This document shows, one piece after another, positions 19,019 to 27,253 of a stretch of DNA of 64,000 nt. Position numbers and translations under genes: made by a program. This stretch comes from Devosia sp. SD17-2 (GTDB taxonomy: Bacteria; Pseudomonadota; Alphaproteobacteria; Rhizobiales; Devosiaceae). The stretch spans positions 1,443,001 through 1,507,000 of the forward strand of contig NZ_CP104002.1 in assembly GCF_029201565.1 (NCBI RefSeq), in the 5' to 3' direction. The notes beneath the pieces were generated by a model. It saw only the letters and a program-made list of their open reading frames with translations, did not search any database and was not told the DNA's origin. Position 1 is the stretch's first letter; each line of letters begins with the position of its first letter.

Positions 19019-19045
19019 CCCATCGCCGGCAAGTCCGGCGGTGGG
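19019..19045 (+). other. Intercistronic hairpin
   Basis: CCCATCGCCGG pairs with CCGGCGGTGGG across a 5-base loop with one G-T pair, in the 69-base gap after the NanA-like gene. There is no T tract, so it is more likely an mRNA-stability element than a terminator. Confidence 0.5.
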
Positions 19046-19076
19046 GTGACCGCGTTGCGAGGAGAGGGGCCGCGCA

Positions 19077-19970
19077 TTGTCAATCATCACTCCACTGGCG
19101 CTCAATGGCGACCGCTCGGTCCGCAGCGGCAGCGCGAAGGCGCTCGCCGATGCCATCAGGCGCGGCGGCGATCTGCGCATCCGCACTGCCTTCCGCCACA
19201 ACGAACATATCGACCCCAGTTCACCCAATCCGGAGCTGGTCGACGAGGTCGCCGAATTCCGCCAGACGCTGCTGCTCGACGACCATTGGTCTGCCGGAAT
19301 CATGACGCTGCGCATGCCGGTCGAAATCCCCACCGGTTTCGGCCCCCGCCCGTCCATGTCGTTCTTCCTCTACAATCAGGATGGGCATCAGGCCATCGCG
19401 CGACCATTCCTCGATGGCCAGCCCGCTTCAGCCACACTTGGCCCATCGCCGCTCGATGATCACAGCGCCATGCCGCGCTATCACCAGTTCGACAGCTGGG
19501 ACGCCGGCACCAACGCGCCGAGCAGCAATTTCATCTATGACTTCGAGAGCTACACCTTCCTCGTCAACGACCGTTGGCAGGAGGTTTACGCCCATGACAG
19601 CGCCGGCCATCCCGTCTCAGGTGCGCTCTCTGACCTGATCGACGCCTTTCAGCAGGGATGCCCGATCAAGCTCGCCATTTCCGGCCTCTGCGATGATCTC
19701 GCACCCGCGGCGCCGCTTACGCACGAAGTCTTCGTGCACGCCGGCTCCTGCTATTATTACACCGAGCAAAAGCTCTTCCTCACCGGCACGCACCCGGTCG
19801 TCCGCGTCCGCCCCGACATGCCGCTGCGCTACACCAGCCAGGGCTGGGATTTCGGCTGGCTGGTCGCCCGCACCGATGGCGAGGTCGAGCGCTGGCGCTG
19901 CAATCCTTACACCCTCAAATTCGAGCGCAGCCGGACACGGCACGCCATCCGCTGGTTGATCGCACCGTGA
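19077..19970 (+). CDS. Conserved-looking protein of unknown function
   Basis: I do not recognise this 297-residue protein. It has no signal peptide or membrane helix and is rich in aromatic residues, with clusters such as MPRYHQFDSWDAG, NFIYDFESYTFLVND and SCYYYTEQKLFL. The regular short beta-like segments suggest an all-beta fold. The start is a TTG at 19077 with AGGAGAGGGG about 10 bases upstream, a strong ribosome-binding site that supports translation. It sits between the NanA-like aldolase and a hexapeptide acetyltransferase, overlapping the latter by 4 bases, so it should act in the same pathway. A sugar-binding or sugar-modifying role is only a guess from position. Confidence 0.75.
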   Translation: MSIITPLALNGDRSVRSGSAKALADAIRRGGDLRIRTAFRHNEHIDPSSPNPELVDEVAEFRQTLLLDDHWSAGIMTLRMPVEIPTGFGPRPSMSFFLYNQDGHQAIARPFLDGQPASATLGPSPLDDHSAMPRYHQFDSWDAGTNAPSSNFIYDFESYTFLVNDRWQEVYAHDSAGHPVSGALSDLIDAFQQGCPIKLAISGLCDDLAPAAPLTHEVFVHAGSCYYYTEQKLFLTGTHPVVRVRPDMPLRYTSQGWDFGWLVARTDGEVERWRCNPYTLKFERSRTRHAIRWLIAP

Positions 19971-20661
19971 AATTTGATAACGCCAAGATTGGCGAAAACA
20001 CCATCATCGAGCCCGACGTTTCCATCGGCTTCCGCTACCACTCCGAGTGTGGCCCGGCCACGATCGGCAGCCATGGCATCGTGCGCAAGGGCACGATCAT
20101 CTATGGCGATGTCCGCATTGGCGATCATTTTCAGAGCGGGCACCACACGGTGATCCGCGCCAAGGTGGCGATGGGTGATTTCTGTGCCATCGGCAATGGC
20201 TCGACCATCGAGGGGCTGGTGCGCATGGGGCAGGGCGTCCGAATAATGTCCCATGTCTACATCCCCTCCCGCACCTGGTTCGGAGACCACATCTTTGTCG
20301 GGCCGGGCACGAAATTCCTCAATGAGCGCCTCCCCGGGCGTCTCGACGATCCGCCGACGCCGCGCGGCGCGACATCGAGGATGATGTCATGATCGGCGGC
20401 GGTGTCACTGTCCTTCCCGGTGTCACTATTGGCGAGCGCAGTTTTGTCGCGGCCGGGGCCGTCGTTACGCGCGACGTGCCACCCCGCAGTCTCGTGATCG
20501 GGCCAAAAGGCGAGTGCCGCATCCTGCCGCCGCATCTCGATCGTCCCAACAGTCTGCGGCTGTGCGAAGCGCCGACCGATCTCTGGCATCCCGAAACAGA
20601 TATTGCCGGACTTCACTGGCCGAGCGACTGGGCCGAAAGCTGGGAAGGGGTAACACAATGA
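19967..20661 (+). pseudogene. Hexapeptide-repeat acetyltransferase split by a frameshift
   Basis: Two adjacent frames together make one left-handed beta-helix acyltransferase. The first (19967-20392) holds repeats such as IGENTIIEPDVSIG and the catalytic-loop type GDHFQSGHHTVI, and ends in an aberrant tail SRMMS. The second frame continues exactly where the first departs: read from 20374 it gives [17 protein letters not shown], the expected next turns, then [12 protein letters not shown] and IGPKG. A single missing base near 20374 restores one protein of about 230 residues. A short ATGA overlap at 20389-20392 could allow reinitiation, but the break is in the middle of the helix, so separate functional halves are unlikely. 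It may be a true mutation or a sequencing error. In its neighbourhood it would O- or N-acetylate a sugar. Confidence 0.75.
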
Positions 20662-21584
20662 CCGCCACCAGCACCCGGATTTCGGGCAATTGGGCGTCCC
20701 TGCTGTTGCCGATCAACAGCGACGACAGCATCGACTTTGCCCGGCTTTGGGACGCGATGGATGTGCTCGTCGCCGCCGGGGTCGACGGCATCTATTCCAA
20801 CGGTACCGCCTCGGAATTTTACACCCAGAGCGAAGCCGAGTTCGACCGCATCCAGGAGATGCTGGCCAACCGCTGCACCGCCGCCGGCCAGCCCTTCATC
20901 ATCGGCGCGTGCCACACTGATGCCCGCCAGTCGCTGGACCGCGTACGCCGTGTGGTCGCTCTCAAACCCCTCGCCATGCAGGTCATCCTGCCTGACTGGT
21001 GGCCGGTCGGCGTCGACGAAGCCCGTGATTTTCTCATGCAGGCTTCAGAGGCCGCGGCCGGCATCCCGCTCATTCTCTACAATCCGCCCCACGCCAAGCG
21101 CGTGCTCACCCCGGCCGAGATCGCCGAGGCGACGCGCGGCACCGCCGTCACCGCCACCAAGCTGACGCTGGGCGGGGAGGGGTGGTACGAGGAAGCGCGC
21201 CAGCATTTGTCCCATCTCGGCGTGTTCGTTCCTGGCCATCATCTGGCGACCGGTATGCGCGAGGGCGTCGCCGCTGGTGCCTTTTCCAATGTGGCCTGTC
21301 TCTCGCCCATTGGAGCCCAGCGCTGGACCGAGATGATGAAGACCGACCTTGAGGCCGCCCTCGATATCGAGACGCGCATCAAGGCTTTCGTCATGGGCCA
21401 TATCCTGCCCTTTGCCGAGCAAGGCTATTCCAATGCCGCGCTCGACAAACTGCTCGCCGCCATTGGCGGCTGGGCCGATGTGGGCACGCGCCTGCGCGGA
21501 CCCTATCGCTCCATTGATCCGGATGCGGCGACGACGCTGCGCGCCATCGCCCATAAAATGATCCCGGAGATCATGACCCCATAA
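20658..21584 (+). CDS. DHDPS family aldolase
   Basis: A 308-residue class I aldolase of the DapA superfamily, clearly different from the one at 18078. It has [14 protein letters not shown] in place of the usual GTTGE motif, the tyrosine in [10 protein letters not shown] and the Schiff-base lysine in VTATKLTLG. The phosphate- or carboxylate-binding TTGE/STGE motif being NGTASE suggests a substrate other than pyruvate-aspartate semialdehyde. The ATG at 20658 overlaps the stop of the acetyltransferase frame by ATGA, which favours coupling. It is the last gene of the rightward operon and overlaps the tail of the convergent amidohydrolase by 14 bases. Two aldolases in one operon point to a two-step breakdown of a keto acid. 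Confidence 0.85.
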   Translation: MTATSTRISGNWASLLLPINSDDSIDFARLWDAMDVLVAAGVDGIYSNGTASEFYTQSEAEFDRIQEMLANRCTAAGQPFIIGACHTDARQSLDRVRRVVALKPLAMQVILPDWWPVGVDEARDFLMQASEAAAGIPLILYNPPHAKRVLTPAEIAEATRGTAVTATKLTLGGEGWYEEARQHLSHLGVFVPGHHLATGMREGVAAGAFSNVACLSPIGAQRWTEMMKTDLEAALDIETRIKAFVMGHILPFAEQGYSNAALDKLLAAIGGWADVGTRLRGPYRSIDPDAATTLRAIAHKMIPEIMTP

Positions 21585-22614
21585 AGGCCCGCACATCGGC
21601 GCGCGCGGCATCGACCAGATCGCGCGCTGTGTCATGGAAAAGGGCATTGCGCTGCTGCTCTGTCAGCCCCAGCTGCCGCGCCCCGCGCTTCATCGCCCGC
21701 AATTGCTCATAGCGGATATAGGTCATGCGGCTATCGCAATGACCGAGATTGAGGCTGTGATTACTGTCCGAGAGGAAGGCCCAGGCGTAGCCGAAGGCGA
21801 TATATTTGCCGCGCACCGGGCCGATCATGTCGTCGCTGCCATACATCACCCGGTCGACGCCCACCCCGGTATAGAGCGCGTCGAGCGCATCGGACTCGCA
21901 GACGGTGGAGGTGTCGTACCAGACATTGGGCAGGCCCCTGAGGCTCGCCGCCGCCTTCTCGATGGCCCAGGACGAATAGGACCGGGCGCAATGGGCGAGG
22001 ATCCAGCGTACGCGCGGGTATTTCTCGCTCAATCGACGGATCTCGCTGATATTGTCCGGATCCGAAATCGCCTTGCGCTTGGAGATGTGCATCATCACGA
22101 TCAGCCCCAGCCTGTCGGCCAGCGCGATCTGATGCTCGGGCAGGAAGTCGGTGATCGAGGCTTCCGGCGGATCCCCATTGGTGGCGTAGACCAGATAGGG
22201 CTTTAGGCCGATGGCGCCGGTGCGTCGGAGCGTCTCGAGAATGTCGCCCTCGTTCATCCCCGGATGCACCATCATCAGCGCGGCGGAGTCTTGCGCCTTC
22301 TCCATCTCGGCGGCCACGTAGATATTGGACGCTTCGAAATCGCATTTCCCGGCGAACGGGAACGGAAACCCCAGTCGCTCGATCTGGCGCCCCGGCATCA
22401 TCGCGGCGTCCACCGCGTCCGCCAGTTCCTTGGTCACTTCCGGAAAGTGCTTGCCGATGCTGGCTGCATACGGGCCGGTTTCCTTGTCCGGATTGATGTT
22501 GAAGGCCCAGCGATAAATATGGGTGTGCACGTCAAACACCTTGGCGGGAACAAAGGCGTCCAGCTCTTCGGCCCAAATGCGCCGATCCAGATCGTTTGGC
22601 TCAAAATCACCCAT
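21571..22614 (-). CDS. Amidohydrolase 2 family protein
   Basis: A 347-residue metal-dependent hydrolase or decarboxylase. Metal-binding motifs of the Amidohydro_2 group are visible in order: VHTHIY near residue 29, MMHISK near 174, LAHCARS near 206 and GSDDMIG near 253. The family includes 2-pyrone-4,6-dicarboxylate lactonases and gamma-resorcylate-type decarboxylases as well as sugar lactonases. It runs leftward, convergent with the DHDPS-family gene, and diverges from the aminotransferase at 22690 across a gap containing a palindrome at 22643. A lactonase or hydrolase in sugar-acid breakdown fits the context, without proof. Confidence 0.85.
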   Translation of the reverse strand: MGDFEPNDLDRRIWAEELDAFVPAKVFDVHTHIYRWAFNINPDKETGPYAASIGKHFPEVTKELADAVDAAMMPGRQIERLGFPFPFAGKCDFEASNIYVAAEMEKAQDSAALMMVHPGMNEGDILETLRRTGAIGLKPYLVYATNGDPPEASITDFLPEHQIALADRLGLIVMMHISKRKAISDPDNISEIRRLSEKYPRVRWILAHCARSYSSWAIEKAAASLRGLPNVWYDTSTVCESDALDALYTGVGVDRVMYGSDDMIGPVRGKYIAFGYAWAFLSDSNHSLNLGHCDSRMTYIRYEQLRAMKRGARQLGLTEQQRNALFHDTARDLVDAARADVRAFMGS

Positions 22615-22642
22615 GATATCCTCCCTTTAGGCTTGAACTATC

Positions 22643-22660
22643 ATGTTACACTGATAACAT
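22643..22660. promoter_or_regulatory. Inverted repeat in divergent promoter region
   Basis: ATGTTA, six bases (CACTGA), then TAACAT form a perfect dyad 28 bases upstream of the leftward amidohydrolase start and 30 bases upstream of the aminotransferase start. Such a site in a 75-base divergent gap would control both genes. The size fits a GntR-type regulator. A degenerate relative (ATGTTA, six bases, TATCTT) lies at 11295-11312 upstream of the FCD GntR gene. Confidence 0.5.
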
Positions 22661-22689
22661 TATAATCAAGCGTTTTGAGGAGGATTGGC

Positions 22690-23994
22690 GTGGGTAAGGG
22701 ACAGGATTTGTGGCGCAGGGCCAAGGAGATCATTCCGGGAGGCAACATGCTGTTGTCCAAGCGCCCGGAAATGTTCCTGCCCGATCAGTGGCCGGCTTAT
22801 TTCAGCAAGTCCAAGGGGTGCCACGTGTGGGATCTCGACGGCCGCGAGCTGATCGACATGACCATCATGGGCGTCGGCGCCAACACACTGGGCTATGGCA
22901 ATGATCGCGTCGATGCCGCCGTGGTCGAGGTGGTGGCCAAGGGCAATATGTCGACGCTCAACGCCCCCGAGGAAGTGGCGCTGGCCGAAAAGCTGATCGA
23001 GCTCCACCCCTGGGCCGACATGGCCCGCTTCGCCCGCACCGGCGGCGAAGCCAATGCCATCGCCATCCGCATTGCCCGCGCCGCGTCCGGTCGCGATGGC
23101 GTCGCCATCTGCGGCTATCACGGCTGGCACGACTGGTATCTCGCCTCCAATCTTGGCGCCGACGACAGCCTTGCGGGCCACCTCCTGCCAGGGCTCGATC
23201 CCAATGGCGTGCCCCGCAATCTGCGCGGTACCGTCTATCCCTTTGCCTACAATGACATTCCGGCCCTCGAGGCGGTGATCGCCACCGGCCAGGTCGGCGT
23301 CATCATGATGGAAGTCTCGCGAAACTTCGATCCGCCCGCTGGCTATCTCGAGCGCGTGCGCGAGCTAGCCACGGCCAATGGCATCGTGCTGATCTTTGAC
23401 GAATGCACTTCCGGTTTCCGCCAGAGCTTTGGCGGGCTGCACAAGAATTTCGGCGTCGATCCCGACATGGCCGTGTTCGGCAAGGCGCTCGGCAACGGCT
23501 ATGCCGTCACCGCCATCATCGGCCGTCGCGCGGTCATGGAAGCGGCCCAGTCGAGCTTTATCAGCTCCACCTTCTGGACCGAGCGCATCGGCTCGGCGGC
23601 AGGGGTTGCGACCCTTGCCGTGATGGAGGAAACCCGCCCGTGGGAGACCATCACCGCCATCGGCCTCGACATTACCGCGCGCTGGAAGGCGCTGGCTGAA
23701 AAGCACGGTCTCAAGCTCACCACGTCTGGCCTTCCGGCATTGACCAGCTTCAATTTCGCCGGCCCCAACGCAGCGGCGTACAAGACATTGATCAGCCAGG
23801 AAATGCTCGATAAGGGCTATCTGGCTGCCAACAGCGTCTACACCTGCACCGCCCACACGCCGGATATTGTCGATGGCTATTTCGACGCCCTCGATCCGGT
23901 CTTTGCCCTCATTGCCGAGTGCGAAAACGGGCGCGATGTGATGGGCCTGCTGCGCGGCCCCATCTGCCATGCCAGCTTCAAGCGGCTCAACTAG
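22690..23994 (+). CDS. Class III aminotransferase (glutamate-1-semialdehyde aminomutase-like)
   Basis: A 434-residue PLP-dependent fold type I enzyme. It begins DLWRRAKEIIPGGNMLLSKRPE, the usual HemL-like entry read in pieces, then FARTGGEANAIAIRIARA (cofactor phosphate binding), YHGWHDW, the PLP-stacking aspartate in IFDECTSGFR and the Schiff-base lysine in VFGKALGNGY. The GTG at 22690 is preferred over the TTG at 22675 because GAGGAGG ends 6 bases upstream of it. This subfamily includes many enzymes outside tetrapyrrole synthesis, including amino-sugar and polyamine aminotransferases, so a catabolic or sugar-modifying function is likelier than HemL. It is followed after 10 bases by a ureidoglycolate-lyase-like gene. 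Confidence 0.87.
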   Translation: MGKGQDLWRRAKEIIPGGNMLLSKRPEMFLPDQWPAYFSKSKGCHVWDLDGRELIDMTIMGVGANTLGYGNDRVDAAVVEVVAKGNMSTLNAPEEVALAEKLIELHPWADMARFARTGGEANAIAIRIARAASGRDGVAICGYHGWHDWYLASNLGADDSLAGHLLPGLDPNGVPRNLRGTVYPFAYNDIPALEAVIATGQVGVIMMEVSRNFDPPAGYLERVRELATANGIVLIFDECTSGFRQSFGGLHKNFGVDPDMAVFGKALGNGYAVTAIIGRRAVMEAAQSSFISSTFWTERIGSAAGVATLAVMEETRPWETITAIGLDITARWKALAEKHGLKLTTSGLPALTSFNFAGPNAAAYKTLISQEMLDKGYLAANSVYTCTAHTPDIVDGYFDALDPVFALIAECENGRDVMGLLRGPICHASFKRLN

Positions 23995-24004
23995 GTCAAC
24001 GCCT

Positions 24005-24478
24005 ATGTCGATCACACTCAAGGCCCAGCCGCTTACTGCTGCCGCCATCGCCCCCTATGTCACCCTCCTGGGCTCGGACGACGGCAAGGCCCGCGTCATC
24101 CCCGAAGTGATGGACAAGGACGACGTCGCCGGTGCCCATGCCTTCACCGTGCTTTGCCCGCAACCTGTCACCGGCGCGATCTCCATCACTGCGCTGGAGC
24201 GTCATCCGCACTCGACGCAGAGTTTTGTGCCGCTGAAGGCTGGTCGCTGGCTGGTGCTGGTTGCGCCCACTGCCGCTGATGGCTCGCCCGATCTCTCCGG
24301 CGCCAAGGCGTTCCTCGCGGGTCCGGAAGACGCCATCTGCATTGGCCAGGATGCCTGGCATGCCGGACTTACCGTGCTCGATCAGCCGGCCCAGTTCGGC
24401 ATGATCATGTGGAAGGCCGAGAGCGAAGAAGACGGCATTCTCTTCCAGCTCGACGCACCGATCTCAGTCGAGATCTAG
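24005..24478 (+). CDS. Ureidoglycolate lyase (AllA) family protein
   Basis: A 157-residue cupin-like protein that resembles ureidoglycolate lyase: ITALERHPHSTQSFVPL in the first half (histidine-containing strand pair), then IGQDAWHAGLTVLDQ, both conserved in the family. In allantoin breakdown the enzyme splits ureidoglycolate to glyoxylate and urea. No other allantoin gene lies nearby, so here it may act on a related carbinolamine or be a family member with another role. The ATG at 24005 follows the aminotransferase stop by 10 bases, so the two are probably cotranscribed. The end overlaps the convergent small gene at 24464 by 15 bases. Confidence 0.78.
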   Translation: MSITLKAQPLTAAAIAPYVTLLGSDDGKARVIPEVMDKDDVAGAHAFTVLCPQPVTGAISITALERHPHSTQSFVPLKAGRWLVLVAPTAADGSPDLSGAKAFLAGPEDAICIGQDAWHAGLTVLDQPAQFGMIMWKAESEEDGILFQLDAPISVEI

Positions 24479-24772
24479 GTCCAGATCACTATCCGAGACC
24501 ACCCGCTGCTCCGCTTCGTCGTCGACGAATTGGGGTGGCGGGCGCGTCGACACATAGCAGCCCGCGCGTTCGAGGAGCTCACGCGCTTCGGCCATATAGC
24601 CAATATAGTGCCCGGTCCATTCCTCGCTCTCCCACGCCTCCGGCGGGAGCAGGGCCTTCTTGCGCTCGCGATCGAAATCCTCGAGACGCCCGTCAATCGA
24701 GGCCCAGGCCCGGGCAAAGCGTTCCACCACTTCTTCACTGAAGCTCGAATTTGGCGGTGCGGGCTTTCTCAT
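24464..24772 (-). CDS. Hypothetical protein, 102 residues
   Basis: I do not recognise a family. The protein is charged and soluble, with a helical middle (EEVVERFARAWASIDGRLEDF) that here is described only in part, a WESEEWTGHYIGYMAEA segment and a strongly acidic tail (DSDLDLDLD). The start is taken at the ATG at 24772 giving MRKPAPPNSSFSEE; the frame stays open further upstream to 24868 with no clear ribosome-binding site at either position. Codon use resembles neighbours, which supports a real gene. It is convergent with the AllA-like gene, overlapping its end, and shows no operon partner on its strand. Confidence 0.55.
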   Translation of the reverse strand: MRKPAPPNSSFSEEVVERFARAWASIDGRLEDFDRERKKALLPPEAWESEEWTGHYIGYMAEARELLERAGCYVSTRPPPQFVDDEAEQRVVSDSDLDLDLD

Positions 24773-24943
24773 CGGCGGGACCCCAAATCGGTGCGGGACA
24801 AATCGCCCAGACCCATCTCGTACAAAACTTGGCGTCGTCGCGGAAGGGGCGTCGGGCCCGCTATGCATCCGGGAGATTTCGCCGATTTCTTGGGCTTGTA
24901 CTGGTAGCTTAACTATCTTCGGCGTTCTTTCTGCAAATTGTAC

Positions 24944-24964
24944 TAATATTGGGTAGAAATATTA
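24944..24964. promoter_or_regulatory. Perfect AT-rich inverted repeat
   Basis: TAATATT and AATATTA flank a 7-base spacer (GGGTAGA), 48 bases upstream of the GNAT-like start. The surrounding 24773-25011 gap is markedly richer in A and T than its neighbours. It may be the operator or promoter region of the acyl-carrier-protein island; I see nothing else in the gap. Confidence 0.4.
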
Positions 24965-25011
24965 CGTGCTTTGCAGAGCATAAGTGGTCTTCCTCGCATA
25001 GTGGCAGGACA

Positions 25012-25863
25012 ATGGGCGGCGCATCTATTAATTTCAGTCCCATCGGGCAAGGCAATCTCTCGGTTGCCGCTGAACTGCTGAGAGAAGGGTTCCCCAAGCA
25101 TCAGGGCGAATTCTGGGAGCGTTCTCTCAAGTCGGTATTCGCGTATTCGGACGCCTGGGGCCTGGGGTCTCCCGGCCATGTCATGCACGTTGATGGCGAG
25201 CCCGTCGGCGTGTTGCTGACCATCGGAAGGCGGACAGCCGATGGCCCGAAGATCGTCAATCTCTCGAGCTGGTACGTGCGCCCGAAATTTCGCTGGCTGG
25301 CCCCGCGCATGCTGATGCGTGCCACGTCGGACCCCTCGACCACCTATACAGATCTCACCGCCTCCGAGGAGGCTGCCAAGCTCAACAAGCTGCTGGGTTT
25401 CCGGACGATCACCGAGACCGTGGCCTATCTCATCCTGCCGATGACAGCGTTCGCGACCCGGCCGGGTACGCGCGTCGTTCCGGTGTCGGCACGCTCCATG
25501 GCGCGGCTCGATCCCGCCGACAGGACGATGCTCGAATTTCACGCTCAGCTCGATTGCATCTGCGCCGTGCTTGAAGACGAAGCGGGATCGAGCCCGCTGA
25601 TCTTCACGCGCACCTCGCGCCGCGGCGTGCCGTTTGCCCGGCTGATCTATGCACGGGACAGGGGCGTGGCCCAGGCGGCAAGGGGCGCGATTGCCCGCTT
25701 CCTGATGCTGCGGGGCCTGTTCCTGCTCTGTCTCTTCGTCAATCGCGGCGAACCCATTCCCAGCGGATGGTTCGGCGGCGGCTCGCCGGTGCAGGTGAAG
25801 GGCGAATGGAACGATGGCCGCATCGATGCGGCCTATTCAGAACTGGCATTTTTGGGCCTCTAG
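25012..25863 (+). CDS. GNAT-like acyltransferase, uncertain
   Basis: A 283-residue protein that resembles a GNAT N-acetyltransferase in its first 150 residues: MHVDGEPVGVLLTIGRR forms the usual central strands, NLSSWYVRPKFRWLAPRML matches the acetyl-CoA-binding strand-loop-helix region, and NKLLGFRTI is the usual late GNAT segment. The second half is of no recognised type. The ATG at 25012 is chosen because GGCAGGAC lies directly upstream; an earlier in-frame start exists at 24949. It is the first gene of a three-gene stretch with an acyl carrier protein and a broken ligase/decarboxylase gene. Acyl transfer from the carrier protein to a sugar or amine is a reasonable inference. Confidence 0.6.
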   Translation: MGGASINFSPIGQGNLSVAAELLREGFPKHQGEFWERSLKSVFAYSDAWGLGSPGHVMHVDGEPVGVLLTIGRRTADGPKIVNLSSWYVRPKFRWLAPRMLMRATSDPSTTYTDLTASEEAAKLNKLLGFRTITETVAYLILPMTAFATRPGTRVVPVSARSMARLDPADRTMLEFHAQLDCICAVLEDEAGSSPLIFTRTSRRGVPFARLIYARDRGVAQAARGAIARFLMLRGLFLLCLFVNRGEPIPSGWFGGGSPVQVKGEWNDGRIDAAYSELAFLGL

Positions 25864-25882
25864 GGCCAATCGGGGGACTATT

Positions 25883-26146
25883 GTGAGTGCAGTGACCATG
25901 CTCGTCGAGGACGATATTGAATCAATTGTCTATGGCTACCTCCGCGAGCGCTTTCCGCCGCTTGCGGACTGCGATGCCGATACGCCGCTGATCGAGACGG
26001 GGGCGCTCGATTCCCTCGGCTTCCTTGAGCTGATGATGTTTCTCAGCGAGAAATTCGGCATCGAACTCACCGATGATGACTTTGACCCGAGCAATCTCGA
26101 AACGCCCGGCAGCATCATCGCCTTCATCCGGCGGAACACCCGTTGA
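25883..26146 (+). CDS. Acyl carrier protein
   Basis: An 87-residue carrier protein with the 4-prime-phosphopantetheine site Ser44 in GALDSLGFLELM, close to the usual DSL motif, followed by a helix containing FLSEKFGIELTDDDF and the third-helix TPGSIIAFI. The start is a GTG at 25883, with GGGGGA upstream; an in-frame GTG and ATG follow within 6 codons. It is not the fatty-acid AcpP, which has a different sequence and location. Its gene overlaps the following start codon by TTGA. Such carrier proteins occur beside an AMP-dependent ligase and a PLP decarboxylase in exosortase-A-associated exopolysaccharide loci, which matches the remnants found downstream. Confidence 0.85.
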   Translation: MSAVTMLVEDDIESIVYGYLRERFPPLADCDADTPLIETGALDSLGFLELMMFLSEKFGIELTDDDFDPSNLETPGSIIAFIRRNTR

Positions 26147-27249
26147 GCGCTTCGCCCTATCTCCTTCACCACCTGCTTGATGGTGCCGCCGGCAATGCCG
26201 CCGAAGCCATCGTGCATGGCGAGCGGCGACTCGCGGGCATCGAAATCGCCTCGATCGGGGAATATCGCGCGGCCATAGCAGCGGGCGCTGCGCCGGAGCG
26301 CATCCTTTTCGCCGGTCCGGGCAAGCGTCGGCGTGAGCTGGAAGAGGTCATCGCCGATGGCATCGGCGAAATCCATGTCGAGAGCCATGAAGAGATCGAG
26401 CGGATCGAAGCCATCGCCGCCGGCCTTTCACTGCGGGTGAAAATCTCGCTGCGCATCAATCCCATGGCCGAGGCGCAGGCCGGCGCCATGCGCATGGGTG
26501 GAAAACCCACGGCATTCGGGTTTTGCGAGGAAGACCTCGATCCCGTCTTCGCCCAACTCGCGCAGTGCCGACAGCTCGATTTCGTCGGCGTTCATATCTA
26601 TGGCGGCACGCAGATCCTTGATGCGGAGGCGCTCCTCAACCAGTGGCGCCACGGCATCCGCATTGCCGGCGACATCGCCGCCCGACTTGGCCGCCCGCTC
26701 GAAACCATCGATCTCGGCGGCGGTCTCGGCATTCCCTATTATGCCGGTGAAACCCCGCTCGATCTGGCAGCCTTCAAAGCAGGTCTGCCGGAACTCTCGG
26801 CACTGCTTGCCGCCGATAGCAACCTCGCCGCTGCGCGCATCGTGGTGGAACCGGGACGGTTCCTCACCGGGCCGGGCGGCATCTATGTCGCTGAGGTCAA
26901 TGCGGTGAAAGACGTGCGCGGCACACTCTTCGTCATCACCGATGGCGGAATGCACCATCATCTGGCCGCCTCGGGCAATCTGGGGCAGATCATCAAGCGC
27001 GATTATCCCATCGTCGCTCCGGCCCGCATGGATGAGGCCCCCTCAATGGCCGCCACCATCGTCGGCCCGCTCTGCACGCCGCTCGATACGCTGGCCCGAT
27101 CCGCGCTCCTGCCCGCCCTCAAGGCCGGCGATCTCATCGCCGTCCTCCAGTCCGGTGCCTATGGTCCCTCCGCCAGTCCGGGGAACTTCCTCAGCCATGC
27201 CCCGGCCGCAGAAATGCTGGTCGAGAACGGTGAGGTCATGATCCTCTAG
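26143..27249 (+). pseudogene. Chimera: start of an acyl-CoA ligase fused to a PLP decarboxylase lacking its N-terminus
   Basis: The 368-residue frame is open but joins two proteins. Residues 1 to about 31 (YLLHHLLDGAAGNAAEAIVH) look like the N-terminus of an AMP-forming acyl-CoA ligase. From about residue 33 (IEIASIGEYRAAIAAGA) the sequence is a diaminopimelate-decarboxylase-like fold III enzyme: LFAGPGKRR, VHIYGGTQ, LGGGLGIPYY, VEPGRFLTGPGG, TDGGMHHHLAASGN, VGPLCTPLD and QSGAYG. The last motifs closely match the decarboxylase of exosortase-A-associated loci. The usual first ~80 residues, with the PLP-binding lysine of the YAxKAN motif, are absent, and so is nearly all of the ligase. An in-frame deletion spanning the end of both genes explains this. 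The start is a TTG overlapping the carrier-protein stop. Decarboxylase activity is not expected. Confidence 0.75.
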
Positions 27250-27253
27250 CGGA

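Noticed and set aside
20365..20400. Programmed -1 frameshifting in the acetyltransferase
   Set aside because: No slippery heptamer is present at the break (GCGACATCGAGG), so mutation or sequencing error is more likely.
22690..23994. Calling the class III aminotransferase hemL
   Set aside because: Similarity is to the broad family; the catabolic context and lack of tetrapyrrole genes nearby do not support that name.
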